Assembly: GCF_964199755.1 (NCBI RefSeq)
Contig: NC_133901.1
Span: 9,315,556-9,379,555, forward strand
From: Larus michahellis
Taxonomy: Eukaryota; Chordata; Aves; Charadriiformes; Laridae
DNA length: 64,000 nucleotides
Direction of reading: 5' to 3'
This document shows, piece by piece, positions 13,371 to 26,200 of the stretch. The position numbers and the translations under genes are program-made. Positions within the stretch are counted from its first letter, which is position 1. Each line of letters begins with the position of its first letter. Under the pieces are notes generated by a model. That model ran no database searches. It saw nothing but the letters and a program-made list of their open reading frames with translations, and was not told where the DNA came from.

Positions 13371-13679
13371 AGCCTTATACAAAAAGATACACCACCAAAA
13401 AAAATAATTCAGGGTCAAAACTTGGAAAGAGGCAACAGCGGAAAAACGAGGCGACCTTCCACCAGCCTTATTAACCTGATTTAATTTATGCACGACTCCC
13501 TCTTCGCTGCAAAGGTTGGGTCTCTGGGGCGTCTCCGCGGAGGTGAAAGCATCAGGGATGGGTTTTTTTCAGAGCAGTGTGAGCAAGGATGGGGGGGGAG
13601 GGGGCACGGACTTTCTATTGGGGAAGACAATGAATTTTATTGGGGAAAAAGGAAAATTGCATGAGTAGGGCTGTTGCAA

Positions 13680-14620
13680 TGACACAGGGATGCAAAGCCC
13701 GGTGCCCTCCGTCGCCTCCCCTCCCCCCGGCTTTGCAGCACTGTCCCACGGGTGGCTGCCCCCCCCTCCAAGCCCTCGCGTGTGTTGCCGGCGTGACCCG
13801 ATCCACGTTGCGTGCCGACCTCCGCGCTGCGCTGCATCGTTAATCCCCGGTTTGGCAGCAACCGGAGCCGCATGCCCCAGCTTCCCCCCCCTCGCCGTTC
13901 TCCATCCCAAACCACCTCCTTTAACCTCTTCGTGATCCCACGCGAGGTCGGGGATAAGGGGAAGGGGATAAGGGGGGGGGGGGGGGGAGGAGGATGTCCC
14001 GCGCGTGGGAATGTCACCCAAGTCATCGCCCTGCGGCAAACATTAACTCGCCCATCGCGTCCGCTCAAAGGTCAGAATGAAGAACTACAGTGTGTGCGTG
14101 TGTGGTGTTTAAAAATAAAGAAAATATAAAGTACAGGGGCTCACAGCCACCCCCAAGCGGTGCCTGCCGGCGCGGCGGGGAGGGCGAAGGGAGGGGGGGA
14201 CGTTGCGTGTGAAGGGCGGCTTGCCCCCCGCGGAGGTATTTAATTAGGAGCGGGATTAACAGCGAGACAGCGGAAGGGAGCGTCTTTGATCGGGGCGGGG
14301 GGCTGGGTGCCGGGCCGCGCCGCGCCTTGCCGGCATATGTTCCCCCTGCGTGATGGCGGCGTGGGGGGGGGGGGGGGGAGCGGCGGGCCGGGCGCCCAGC
14401 GCCTCTCACGCGATGGCCGCCTAACGTGCCGGGGAAGGGTGTCGTGCGGAGCGGCGATGAGATCAGCGCGGATCACCGCGGCGCTGCGGGGGGGACGGGA
14501 GGGGGGAAAGGCGGCCGTCACGCAGCGGGCGGGAGATGCAGCGAGGGCGGTGGAGCGGGGGCTGCTCCCTCCCCGCCCCCGGCTGCGCCCGCCGAAAGCA
14601 GCCTGTGGTGGGGGCGCCTG
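13680..14620. promoter_or_regulatory. Second CpG island, promoter-like
   Basis: Very GC- and CpG-rich region about 2 kb to the right of the LEKR1 promoter. It contains two pure G runs of 16 bases each (13972-13987 and 14363-14378), an Sp1-like GGGGCGGGG near 14292 and a YY1-like ATGGCGGC (14353-14360). No protein-coding exon is recognisable in it. It could be a distal LEKR1 promoter, the promoter of a divergent noncoding RNA running to the right, or an unmethylated regulatory island. Confidence 0.5.
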
Positions 14621-14621
14621 A

Positions 14622-15345
14622 GGAGATCCAGTCCTGGGGGGAGCTGGGCTGGGGGGAGCTTGCTCTTGGAGGGGCTGAAGAGAACGTGTGCTGGGGGCGT
14701 TGAGGAGATCCAGTCCTGGGGGGTGATGCGGGGAGCCTGTGCTGGGGCGGTGGTGGTGAGAGGATCCAGGCCTGGGGGGACTGAGGAAATCCTGGGCTGA
14801 GAAGAACTTGTCCTGGGGGGGGCTGGGGGATCCAGTCCTGGGGGTTCGAGGAAACGCTGGGCTGAGTGGAGCCTGTCCTGGGGGGACTTTTTTTCTTTTG
14901 TGTGTATGCAGGCATGTAAAAAACAAGGGGATTGGAACTACATGATCTTTAAGGTCCCTTCCAATGCAATCCATTCTATGATTGTATGACTGAGGGGAGC
15001 CTGTCCTTGGGGGGGAGACTGAGGGGATCCTGTCCTTGGGGGCGGGCTGAGGGGAGCCCATCCTGAGGGGGAGACTGAGGGGATCCTGTGCTGGGGGAGT
15101 ACTGAGGGGATCCTGTCCTTGGGGGAGAGGCTGAGGGGCTCCTGTCCTTGGAGGGGCTGAAGGGATCCTGTCCTTGTGGGAGGGCTCAGGGGATCCTGTC
15201 CTTGGGGGAGGGCTGAGGGAAGCCTGTCCTGGGGGGCGACGACTGAGGGGAACCTCTGTGGAGCTGAGGAGATCCTGTGCTGAGGGGAGAGTGTGAGGAG
15301 ATTCAGCCCTGGGGGGTGAGAAGAGCCTGTCCTGGAGGTGAGGAG
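14622..15345. repeat. G-rich minisatellite, about 28-bp unit
   Basis: Roughly two dozen imperfect copies of a unit like CTGAGGGGATCCTGTCCTTG followed by a run of G and a short spacer, varying from about 24 to 35 bases. The left part favours the version 'ATCCAGTCCTGGGGGG', the right part 'ATCCTGTCCTTGGGGGAG'. A CR1 tail interrupts the array at about 14926-14988. The regular G runs on the plus strand could form G-quadruplexes. The 518-codon open frame on the minus strand across it (Pro/Ser/Arg/Thr/Gly repeats) is a by-product of the repeat. Confidence 0.9.
14926..14988 (+). mobile_element. CR1 LINE 3'-tail fragment inside the minisatellite
   Basis: About 60 bases of CR1 3' end: 'ATCTTTAAGGTCCCTTCCAA' followed by an 'ATTCTATGATTGTATGA' tail. 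It lies between two blocks of the G-rich array, with about 40 bases of non-array sequence on its left. It is a very short, 5'-truncated insertion. Confidence 0.88.
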
Positions 15346-18300
15346 AAACCGGCCGGGGCCATGCTGCTGCCAGCCCGGACACTGACGAACCGGGGGCCCT
15401 GGGGCAGCACAGCCGCTGGAGCCACACTCTGCTCTGAAGCAGCTGTTTCCCCGCTGCAGGAATCCCACACAAAATCCCCACTCTGTCATGGACTCTGCTC
15501 CCTGGTCTGTGCTTCAGGGGTGGCTGGAGGCTCCGGTGGGTGAGAGGGGTCTGTCTGCCCGGGCCCGCAGGGCAGGGAGGCCAGGCCGGAGCCCGGTCAT
15601 GTCTCGCCCAGGTGGCATGGCAGCAGGCCGGTGTGCGTGCCAGCCGGAATGACCAGCATCGCTTGGGATCAGGTTCCAGGCGGCGCAAGCAGCTCCAAGG
15701 ACAAACCAACAGGCAAGAAATGAGTGCGTGACACGCAGCAGTCATAAGCCAGCTATTTCCATTGTTTTCCAGCAGGCTTTGTACCTTCTCAAACACACGT
15801 GGAAAGCCTCCTGCTGCTTAGAAATCCCAACCCAGAGGAGCAAAGTCCATGCCAGTGGGCAGCTAGGGAAAAAAGGCTACTAAACACAAACACCCTCTTC
15901 ACACAAAGCAGGACTGGCCAGGGTGTGTGTGTGAGGGTGAATAGGTGTGCCTGTGCCTGCAACATTCCTCGGGCAAAAGAAAGTCATACTTTTATACTAG
16001 CCCTCTTGGTTTAGGCTGTCCTTTCATTTGCTCGATACAAAGATGAGTGCAGAGAAGCGTTTTTGCAGTGTTGTCTGAAAACAGCTCCTCTGGGAAGCTG
16101 TGGGCGGTTCCGCTTGTTTTGCCAGGGCAGAGCAGAGCTCGAGCGCTTGTCGCTCAGACCTGCGGTGCCGCAGGTATGTGGGGGCTTTGCAGAGGAGCAG
16201 GAGGGGTCCCGGTGCTGGGGCCTGCAGCGGAGGCTGGCAGGAGGAGAGATGGCAGGAGACATGTAGGGGGAGAGCTCAAGGGAAGGACAGGGCTTGCACA
16301 GGGTACGGCAGCAAGGTTATTTCTGGCGCTGCATGCACATCGTGTTAGTTCCTGTTTTCAAGCTGTATTGCTCGCTAGATTTGTTTGGTTTGCTCTGCCT
16401 GCCCCCCTCCCTTGCAAATGTCACAAGGATGAGACCGTGGTGGGAGAGCAGCCTCTGTGGAAGGATGTTTGGAGGAGGGATCTGAACGTGAGGGCTACCA
16501 GGGAGTCAAGGTCAGGAGGGTCGCTCTGTGCAAAGAGACAGTAGTAGGATAGAAGCTCTCTAAAGGAGCATGAAAATGATAAAATCAGGAAAAGCGTAAA
16601 GGAGCAGGGTACTGGCGGTATGTGCAGAAAGGCAGAGGTGAGGTGATGGTACCGGACTCCAAAGGTGCCGTGATGCCAGCCCAAATGGCAGAGTGAAACA
16701 GAGCATGCTAATGACAGTGGGGCACACCAGGCAGGAATCGGATCATAAGGGAGGAGATCCCAGTACTCCCGTTGTGACATTGCCAAATCAAAGTCAAGCT
16801 TTTGGCTGCAAGAGCACATGAGGTGAATCAGAGAAGGAATCTTTATGATTAAGCAGCAGCTGAGTGCCAGAAGTGAAGAGCTGTCAAGGATAATATCAGG
16901 AGTGTATGTGTAGAGGACAGGGGGCTTATTTGCCACGATAGAAAAGGATTTGAAAGGGAATACAAGAAGCTTGTACTAAGTCTGTGAGTTGGCAGCAAGA
17001 GAACTTGGGAAGGGTGCCAAGAAAGCGTCACAGATACGAGTCTGAAGTGAGAAAGGAATACAGAGCACAGGGGCAGCTTCAGCAGTCGAGCGGTTAAGAA
17101 AAGGCACGAAGGACAAGAGGGCACGGACAGCCAGCTAGCAGGACGTGATTTGGGGAGGAAATGACCAAGGAAAAGCCCAGAGCCCTGGGAGATCGGTGCA
17201 GAAGGGTTCAAGATTTAGTTCTTTATCTTTAAGGCATTCAAGGGCCTGGGCTCAGCATATCTAAAAGATCACCTAATGCTCCGGGACAATGACGATGGTG
17301 GCATTTCTGATGGTTCCTTGGGTAAAACAGGACTTTTACCATAAGGGTGAGGTTCATCTGTGCAGGGCTCAGCAGTTTCCCAGGGGTCTGCTAGGAAACT
17401 CCCACGGGAACTCAGAAACCCCATAAATCTTTCCCTTTCCTCCCATCCACAGACAGGGTGATCTGCTTTTTCCTAATTTAAACACACAATCTGTAGGGAG
17501 AAAAACGTTTATACTGTTGGCTTAAAAAAAAAACAAACCCAAACTGAAAATCCTGCCAAAATAGAAATTGCACACAAAGCCCTCCCCATTGAAGGAGGAT
17601 GAGAATGGATGAAACAAGACAGATGTTACTTACAGTCTTAGTGAGCTACTGGAATAAATATCAGGCAATGATGAAGGAACTATGGAGTCATTGTGAAACA
17701 GGAAAAGATAAAGAGAAAAAAACAAACGAAGGAAGCCTGGCTGTTTAGAGGACAGGGCATACCAAGGAGGATGGTGAGGCTGAGTTCGATGTAGGAGGCA
17801 AGATCAATACGTACACATGATTCTGAGATCCAGAATGCAAAAACGATGCATCAGTCTCACAGCCTACAAGGAAGGGAATGGGATTATCCATATGAATAAG
17901 GAATATTGAGAAGATTGTGGGTTTGCAAGCCCTGAAATTGTATTATGATATCTACTGCTGACACGGTTCCAGAGCTTTTCTTGGGCTCCACTCGGTCTCC
18001 TGATGCTATTGGCACCTTTTTAAAATACTAAATAACAGCATATAGCACTTTGCAGTAGATTAGGCTACTCCTTCCTCCACGTTATTACCTCATGATTTGT
18101 GATTGCAGTGTAATGTCCTGGCATATTCTGATAGGAAAACGCAAATTTTGCATTTCCATGGCATGACCTGACAATTTAAATTTATCTCCCACAAAGAGAT
18201 AACACTGTGTGTATGTTGATTGCGTGCTGTTGCTATGTGGAACTCAGATGAAAATAAGACAGAATAAGATTTTTCTTGTTCTGCTTTAGAACCTGTTTTC

Positions 18301-21034
18301 TCTTGCACTCATCAGTTAAACCCATTGACTTCAAACGGGGCAAAGTCAAGACCCCATCCAAAATGGGTATTTTTGTTACCCAAAATATAGGTAACATTTA
18401 ATGAAGTGCGAAAGTGGTTATTTCTGGGATCTAAAGGTAGATACTGGGGTAGATGATGGCCAAGTGAGTTTGACTTGATTCTGCTCCCTTACCCCCGTGC
18501 ACTGCTATGACCAACTGCAGTGCCGTCAGCAAATGCACTAAGCAGAAGTGAGCTCAGCAGTCATGGCCTGTGGCCACCTGAGGTAACCGGCATCGCCTTG
18601 CTCATTGCTGCTCTGATGCCAGCTGAGCTGGCAGCTCGTGAGAGCTCTTGTAGTTAAATGAATTGTGGCAGGCATCACCATCATTGTGCAAGCTGGTTTA
18701 TGAGAGGTCTGGAATAGAAGTCAGCAGAAGTTACAAGGTGGTTGCTTCAGGTCTCCTGTAGCATGTAAGAGGAACGTGATGACCTGCTCAGCACCACAAT
18801 TCATTGCATTAATTTAGCTCTCATTCCCGTGAATTATCTGTCAGCAAGTCATGATTTACATAATCTGTTTGCTACTTGTAATTATCCTAAAAGTTTTAAG
18901 GAAAGGAAATTTTAAACAAAATACTTGCTTTAAAAGCTTTAGGCTTCTTTGCCATTTGTCCTGAAAAAAGCTATTGAAGAATTTGGCGCAGTCGTCAGCA
19001 CAAGGCCCAGACTGTTGAGATGTGTGGGAGCATGAGTGCAGACTACAGCATGTTATCAGAGATACACGCAAAGAGGTGTTCATAGTTCCTGCTAAGAGCA
19101 CACGTAGTGCCAGCCGGGCTTGGGCTGCAGCCTCTCGTCAGCAGCGTGCCCTTTGCTAGGCTCCAGGGGAGGTTCAGCACGTGGAGTGACCTTAGTTCTG
19201 CTGTCTGATGGCTACACTGCTTCACCCCTAGGTAAGGTTCATGACAGGTTAACGTCCCGCTGTTTACCGGAGCTTGGTGCCTGTGGTGTACGTTTTAGCT
19301 GCCTAACAGCTTGTCTGCAGGGAGAAGCAGGAGATCAGCAGTCCAGAGGCAGAGACATGCCATGATGTGCAGAGCAAAGTGCTGCTGAGGGCTGAATCCA
19401 GCTTGTCTTACTCACCTGACAGCAGTAGGCCTCATCAGGAGAGCCAGCAAATAAAACTCAACCCATAAGAAGAAAGAGATGATTGTGAAATTGAACAGCA
19501 TTTCCCTGTCACTATGGAGTCACTAAGGGAACAGGCATATTTTCTTCCTGTTTACATGACATTTCACCAGTAGCTTTGCACCCATCTCTGGTGAACTGCA
19601 GCCACAATTTTCAAGGCACATTGGCACGCCATGGCAATAAAACTTGCCAGAGCTTTTTTATGGTCTGAAATAAGGAAGCTCCCCGGCAGGCACAGGGCTG
19701 GCTGTGCTGAGCCCAGGCTGGCCGCAGGGTGCTGCAGTGCAGGGGGCTGCATGGCGGTGGGCTGAGAGGAGATGTAGCTGTGACCGCCTCTTTGCTGAAA
19801 GCCCACTGAGGCTGCAGCCGCTGCGGTACAAGTGAGGGCAGACTGGAAGGTTGCCTAGATGTGTCACAGGGGTGAAATTGCTCCCCAGGGAATCCGGAAC
19901 AGCAAGGTACAACTTACGTTTCATCGGTGCATGTGCAAGACTGAACCTCGCTGGGAAGTTGTGCTTGAACTGGGGTTCCACCAGAGTGACTAAGAGGGTG
20001 CTGCCACACTTTCTGGGTCCATCTTAAAGTGCAGTAGCTCATGGCTTAAAACCAAAGGTATTCACATTTCATTCAGGACTATACACACCCACATGATACC
20101 ACACCGGGGACATTTGCAGTACGTAACTCACCATTTGTTCACAATACTGTGAATAAAATAAAAGTGAATTTTTTCCCAGTGGTTGTGGCAAGTAATTTAG
20201 CAATCCTCCATTTCATTGTAGAAACAATTTCATTGCAAAAGAGTTTCCATTTCATGTTGTGATGGTAAAAAGCGACAGAGTCCCCAGCTGCACCAGTAAG
20301 AGCAGCAGGCTCCGAGCATGGGGCTGTCACAGGGGATTAGTCGTGTCCTTAGCTACAGGAAAGCCACCGAGAAGAACAAATCTTGCATCCTACGGTTTAC
20401 AGACTCCTTTCACAGTCAGTGTTTTTCTTCCCTACAGAATACAAAAGTACACAAAAATGTAAGCTTCCTGACCTTTGCCTGTTGGCCTTTCTTTCCAAAT
20501 GTGAGAGAAAAGGCTGTGGTTTTGTTCCGCAAGGTGTGCAGAAAGCCTTCTCCAGCCAAACCAACCAGCTGTTGGTGAATGGGTGAAGACCACTTCCCTT
20601 AGCAGGGTTTGAGGTGCCTGGCGGGCTGGGATCAGCTCATCAGGACAGAATGCGTCCCATCATCCTCACACTCTTCGTTCTGAGCACTCCTCTACGGGAG
20701 GGCACCATGCCAAACAGCAGAACCCCCTTTCTAGGATCCAAGTCAGATACGACTCAAAACTTCTGCGATTTTGGGAGTTCCGCAGCATTTTGCTTGCAGA
20801 GCTGGGATTAGTGCCTGTGGAACAAAAGCGCTCCCATGCTGCTGTTTGCTCTTTGTGCAATATCCCTTTGAGTACACTTTACAGTATCTTAGCTGATACT
20901 GTAGTAGATACTCAGCACAGTATCTTTAAGTACAACAATGACACAGTCACACAAATGGAGGATCAGCACTTCCTATTGGGGATACAAGTCGCATTCCCCA
21001 CCCTGAGATTAAAGGCACATTAAATATTTATATA

Positions 21035-21125
21035 GCTGTCACGCCTAGAGGCCCCATCAGGATTAAGGTCCACAGTACTCGGTGCTCTAAAAATTTATGA
21101 TAAGAACAGTCCCTGCCCCAAAAGA
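21035..21125 (-). repeat. Possible ancient amniote interspersed repeat
   Basis: The text 'GCCTAGAGGCCCCATCAGGA' followed about 50 bases later by 'ACAGTCCCTGCCCCAAAAG' resembles, in antisense, a repeat tail common in reptile genomes. I cannot name the family with certainty. Confidence 0.35.
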
Positions 21126-22959
21126 ATGCAGCCCCAGCTCAGGCTTACCCACTGCCCCAGGGTGGCTGTTTGCCTGAGCTGCCCTGTCATGCCTATTTCA
21201 TAAACCTCCTGCGTGTGGAAAGACCCGTCGCGTTATCGGTGGTACTGAAGGGTGGAGGCTTTGTTTTAATGCTACGTTCTGGTGCCCGTTTGTTTTACAG
21301 CTGAGGACCCTCCACTAGCAATGCCCATCTGCTGTAAGGTACGCCGTTCCTGAAGAGGGCAGGATGGGAGCTGGGGAAAAAGCAAACCATACAGCACAGG
21401 GGATGCTTTCTGCATTGAGAAGTAACTCTTCTCACGGAACAACCTTTACCCCATTACAAGAGGAGGATTTCTGGTAGGTAGAAGTACAGTCCTTGACTGT
21501 GGGAGGTCTGCATTCAATTTCTGTTTCTCAGATGTCCTGGGCGAGTGACTCTGCTTCTTTCTTGTGCAACTCATTAGCTATCAACTATTGCTGCTTCACC
21601 CAGGCGTGTTGCAGGCGTTAGCACAGCCGAGGAGGCAAGCCTGCCTTGGGCGGGTGGCCTGCACGTGGTAGTGGGATGGGCGAGCTCACTCACTGCTGGG
21701 CATGATGTCAACCACCGGTTTCACAATTGGAAGGGGCCTCGGCAGCAGCGGGGCAGGAAGCAGAACCAGTGTCTGGAAGTGACTAAGCCCGGGACTGGGG
21801 ATAGGGTGAGAGCAGCAGTTTCTGGTCAGGGCAGCTTGGCATTGCCTGCAGAGGAAAGCCTGGAACCAGGTGACATTGAAGGGAAATGCAGGGTTGGGAT
21901 TTGGACCTCTTGCTGGCAGGGACAGCAGTGGCATCAACAGGACTTGTCTCCTAATACAAGTCTGCCTGTGGAAATACAGCCTTGTGAGTAAATAAGGTCT
22001 AGTACTCAGCAATCCAAGAATGTGTGTAACGTGTCCCTAACCGTCGTCTTCCTCTAGCAACTCAAAGCACTTGCTCCCCATGGTGGCTGCTGTATCTGAA
22101 GTGGGCAGCTTTAGCACAACAAAGCAAGCCAGGCAGAGCTCACCTTTCCCTCCAGCATGACCTTTGGCTCACAGCACGCCAAGGGAAGATCCTATATGAG
22201 GCACTGGGCATAGCTCAAAGGTACAGAGCCAGACACAGCGCATCACTGTGGGCCAAACTGCGGAGGAGTAAATCAAGTACAATACCTGCTGCTGCTGCTC
22301 ATTTATGCCTTGGTTTCTGTTGCTGCATCCTGTGACCTGCTTATTCACGTGCACGCTCCTGTACCTTACCATGCCGCAGCACAGTGCAGCAAGGACTCAC
22401 TGGGACTTCATTAGCCTCCAGGGGTCAGCTTGCGAGATGAATTTAGGTCTCTAATAACCTGTTCATAGGCTGCTGCTTCGCACTGCGTGTACATCGACAG
22501 CGGTACTCAAATCGCCTGGCTTGATTTGCCAGTGTGTTTTAACAGCTTCCCCCAGAGATGCCAGCTCTTGCTGGATGACTGGTGAGCTCTTCCCCCTGAG
22601 CAGAGAGCAGAGGGCTGCTCTGAACAGCTCTGCTGAACTTTGTCCCCTTGAGAAGGGAGTTCATCCCGGGGAGATAAACTGCAGCCCTTTTGACCCCTGT
22701 TCCAAGAACTGGCTGTCACAGTCCTTGCTGGACCGCATCTGCATGAGCTGTATTTTTGTGAAGCAGTCTGAGGGAACGATGCCAGAGAGCCGGTACGATG
22801 CACCGGGAACCTTTCCCCAGCTGAAAGCGAGCTGTACAGCGCGAGGCCACGCCATGCACGCTGCTGCTTTGCATTCCCTGTGTTGTGTGCGTTCCCTGCT
22901 AACCATGAATGTCAAAGTGCCTGGAGCTGCCATTTTGTTTATTTTAAGAATGGCAATGA

Positions 22960-23245
22960 CTAACATTTAGGTATTGCCTTTCAGAACTCTTAAAAATAGA
23001 ACTTAACAAAATGCTTCGTGTAATCCTTACCACGTAATACCTTCCTGGCTGAGAGGAAGAGACCAGCCACAGTAGCAACAGGACATGAGTATTTTGGAAA
23101 TTAATTCTGATCCAGAGAAAAGCCTAATTATGAGTTATTTATACAGAGCCTTTTTCCTTCACAGACTGCACAAAAAGCGGATCAAGAAAATGATTCCCAT
23201 TTCACAGCTCAGACAGTGGTAGAGCTGGAAGAGGATCTGGATCCT
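22960..23245. repeat. Possible ancient L2/MIR-like remnant
   Basis: Pieces such as 'GCTTCGTGTAATCCTTACCA' and 'CCCATTTCACAGCTCAGACA' followed by 'GTGGTAGAGCTGG' resemble the 3' parts of ancient L2/MIR-type elements (the fall-off pattern ending in a 'cccattttacag ... gcagagctgg' block). It is heavily diverged; the assignment is from memory of consensus wording only. Confidence 0.3.
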
Positions 23246-26200
23246 TCAATTGATTTCAGCCTACTTGATTACAGCTTCCTTGCCTTGTAATAAATGCATG
23301 ATCAGTAAAAGACAATCCTGTCATGCTGTTAAAGGCAATTAGACATACAGGATTCATCCTGTATGTTTTCAAACATTTAAAGCTCCCTGTAGAACAACTG
23401 CCTTCTGGCAGTTCTTCTTTACAGAGATGAGAAATAGTCCTTTCCCTGATTTCTTGCAAACCAGCATTTCCCAGCTGTGTGTATCATCAGTGAATCAAAT
23501 AAAGACAAATCTGGTCTCTCATTTCCAGTTAAGCCTGTCATGTAACATGGCACTACATAATATGTCAAGAAACCAACGCAGCTGATCTGGCGTGTCATTG
23601 CTGCAAAAGGAAATTAAAACAAACACAGATTTATGAAAGAAGGCCCATTTTTGGCACCAGGCAAGGATTTCCTGGCTGACTGCTAATACCAAAGTGCAGA
23701 TCGTCTATTTTATGTTAGCGAAGGGAAATCCCAGCAATTCACTCCACAGCATTAAAACCCAGGCTACTAAAAATAGCATTAAAGAGCTGGACTGGAAACA
23801 ACAATAACAACGAAAAAGAAAACCTTGTCTTTTTGCTTGCATGTTTTTCTGAAAGCAAGAAGATTTAACCCCAAGAGCTAATTTCAATGTAACGGGGACT
23901 GAAAGCCGAGATGAGAATATCAAAATAGCCAGGTGGCTCGTGTCGGGTGGCTGCAGGAGCCTCTTCTCCCTGATCGGCATGGTTTCTGCTGCAGTTCTGT
24001 CCTTGATAAATGGCGAGGTAGACGGCGCCACTTTCCACTGACTTGGGAAGTGAGAACAGGCAGGGGGAGGACTGATGGGCCACAGACAGTCTGAGGAGAA
24101 AGAAGACACCCCAAGTCTCTTCTTCACTGGGTTTTCTCACGGGTTCCCCGTCCTGCCGCTCAGAGTTTCTCCTGGAGGTCTAACTCTTCTCTTCCACTAT
24201 ACCCAAATGTATTTGTAGGCTTCACTGTCTCCCACCTCTCTGGGCATCCCTGCACCCAGCCCTTACACTTGGCACCAGCTGACACCTCAGTTAGAACTTT
24301 TCCTGACCTAAATCAGCGCACTGCAGGTGCAAACGCAAGTAAGCCCCAGCCAGGGCATGGCGCAATTTAAGATAACTGGGTTTCAAAAGCAAATTAGTGA
24401 AATCAGTGCAGTTCCCCCAGAGCCAGTGTCCAGTCTGTGCGCTGTTTGGAGGAAGCACGCTGAATGAGGTCCTGTCCTGCTGTGAGCCTGGCTCCGTGAG
24501 GCCTGCCTGGTGCAGAGCTGAGATGCAGGTGGAGATAAGTGGGCGCTCAGGGTGAGCAGTCAGGAGAAAAATCACGGCAATTCAGAGATCCGTGATCCAG
24601 GCCACATGGCTTTCAGAATCCAGCTTTTTATTTATGTGCCTCATTGGAAGACACATAAATCCTCACACAGAAACATCGCAAAAGACAAACCATCAATTTA
24701 AGAATGAAAAAACGTTCCACCGAGGAGCAGAAAAGAACAGAAATACTTTTGAGGATGACTGTAGGGAAGGAAGGAGAGTATCCGGATGGTCCTGAGCCTT
24801 TGAGAATTCCCCCCAAATGCCAGCTTGCTTTCATTTTACAAAAGTAATGAGTTGGATTTAGCAGGGCTGTGTACTACCTCAGGTACCCCAGCAATCACCT
24901 TCTGTAAGCAGGGGTTCTGCGAGGGGACGGCAGGAAGGCATCACGTAGCAGAAGGTGAGCGGCAATGGGAGGCAGGGTTTGTGGTGGGATTCCAGCTGGG
25001 TGAAACAATTGCTGCTGCACAGGGACATTTTTCTGTTTAAATCTTACATTTGTTTAAGATTTTCAAAGCTTGCTTCTTTAAAAAGGAGGGTGATTTCCCA
25101 GCCTCCGCATGCTTTATCACAGTTCTGTCATTCCTTTTCAACTGCTCATTTTTTCCCATCATCCTGATAATTAATCAACAGGGATACATGTTGAATTCAG
25201 ATGCTTCACTGTTTGACATGTAGTGCTGTTCCGGTACAACCCAAGCCCCTCACTCCAGGGCGCAGGGCGTGTATGGTAAGGGATGAGAAACATCTTCACT
25301 GCTGAACCTGCCTCCTCTTGCGGTTACATTCCCTCAAACCCACAGGAAGAAGAAGAAACAGGGAAGAATCTTTTCTTGCTGAGGGCCCTTCAAATACCAT
25401 TGGGAAACCACACGTGCAAACACTTCTAATATTATCCCACCATAATGTGGGAAGAATCAAGCATCCCTAGGCCAGAGAAATGATGTCAGGGGCTGCAGGT
25501 TTCTCACAGTTGTCTTAAATACACTGTCCTTAAAAATATCAGCTCAGTTTGCTCAAGGAAGGAGGATGGTTGGGACACACAGCGTTGTCCCTGGAGATGA
25601 GCAATCCTTGTAGCATTATTGTCCCAAGGAGATCCTCTGAGCCTTCTCCTGTGTGTGACTCCCTTTGCAAACGCCTCTTCTTTGGCAGGTTGGGAAAGCA
25701 AAGTTTATGAGAATTTCTAGTGTTCTTCCCTTGGAAACAGAGTTTCTCAGGGAATTATACTGTCTGAGTGGAAGAGGTCAGGACCATGCAGTGGGATATT
25801 TATACAGCTGGCTGATCAGATTGCCTTTGTATAGTTTTTCCAGAGGTCTAGTTATACATGAACCTACCAATTCATTCTCAAACCTGACTTGTTAAAATTC
25901 ATTAAGTAAGCACTTTGGTATGGCAATATCCAGGATTGCTTTTCCATATTTTTTAGCATTCCTGCTAATCCATAAAATTTAGCAACTCAGAATGAAAGCC
26001 ACAGTCAGAAAGAGCTAATGAGGTCCTCCTGTAAGGGTCTGTTCTCTGCTGGGTGTGTATATACAACTCCCATTAATGTTAATTGGCCTTACAGAGGCAC
26101 AGCAAAAAGAAAATGTACCCTAGAAGACAGAAAAAAATATCTACTTATTTGTCCAGCCAGGTAGTGATCCTCTGTTTCATCAGCTGTAGCTATTTTTGCT

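Noticed and set aside
12906..13484. Repeat proteins rich in 'PKAFPICPKE' motifs
   Set aside because: By-product of the 20-bp minisatellite, which keeps several frames open on both strands; no start context, domain or flanking exon.
12951..15345. Regular repeats considered as a CRISPR-like array
   Set aside because: Units are directly tandem without unique spacers, and the window is a vertebrate genome; they are minisatellites.
14240..15796. Minus-strand open frame of 518 codons, Pro/Ser/Arg/Thr/Gly repeats (SPPPRTGSPQ-like)
   Set aside because: It is the translation of the G-rich minisatellite and adjoining CpG island; the repeats follow the DNA unit, the frame crosses a CR1 tail, and overlapping frames are also open.
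16421..17211. Two long minus-strand open frames rich in Ser/Leu/Phe
   Set aside because: They are antisense to a purine-rich stretch, which depletes stops on that strand; no domain or exon structure.
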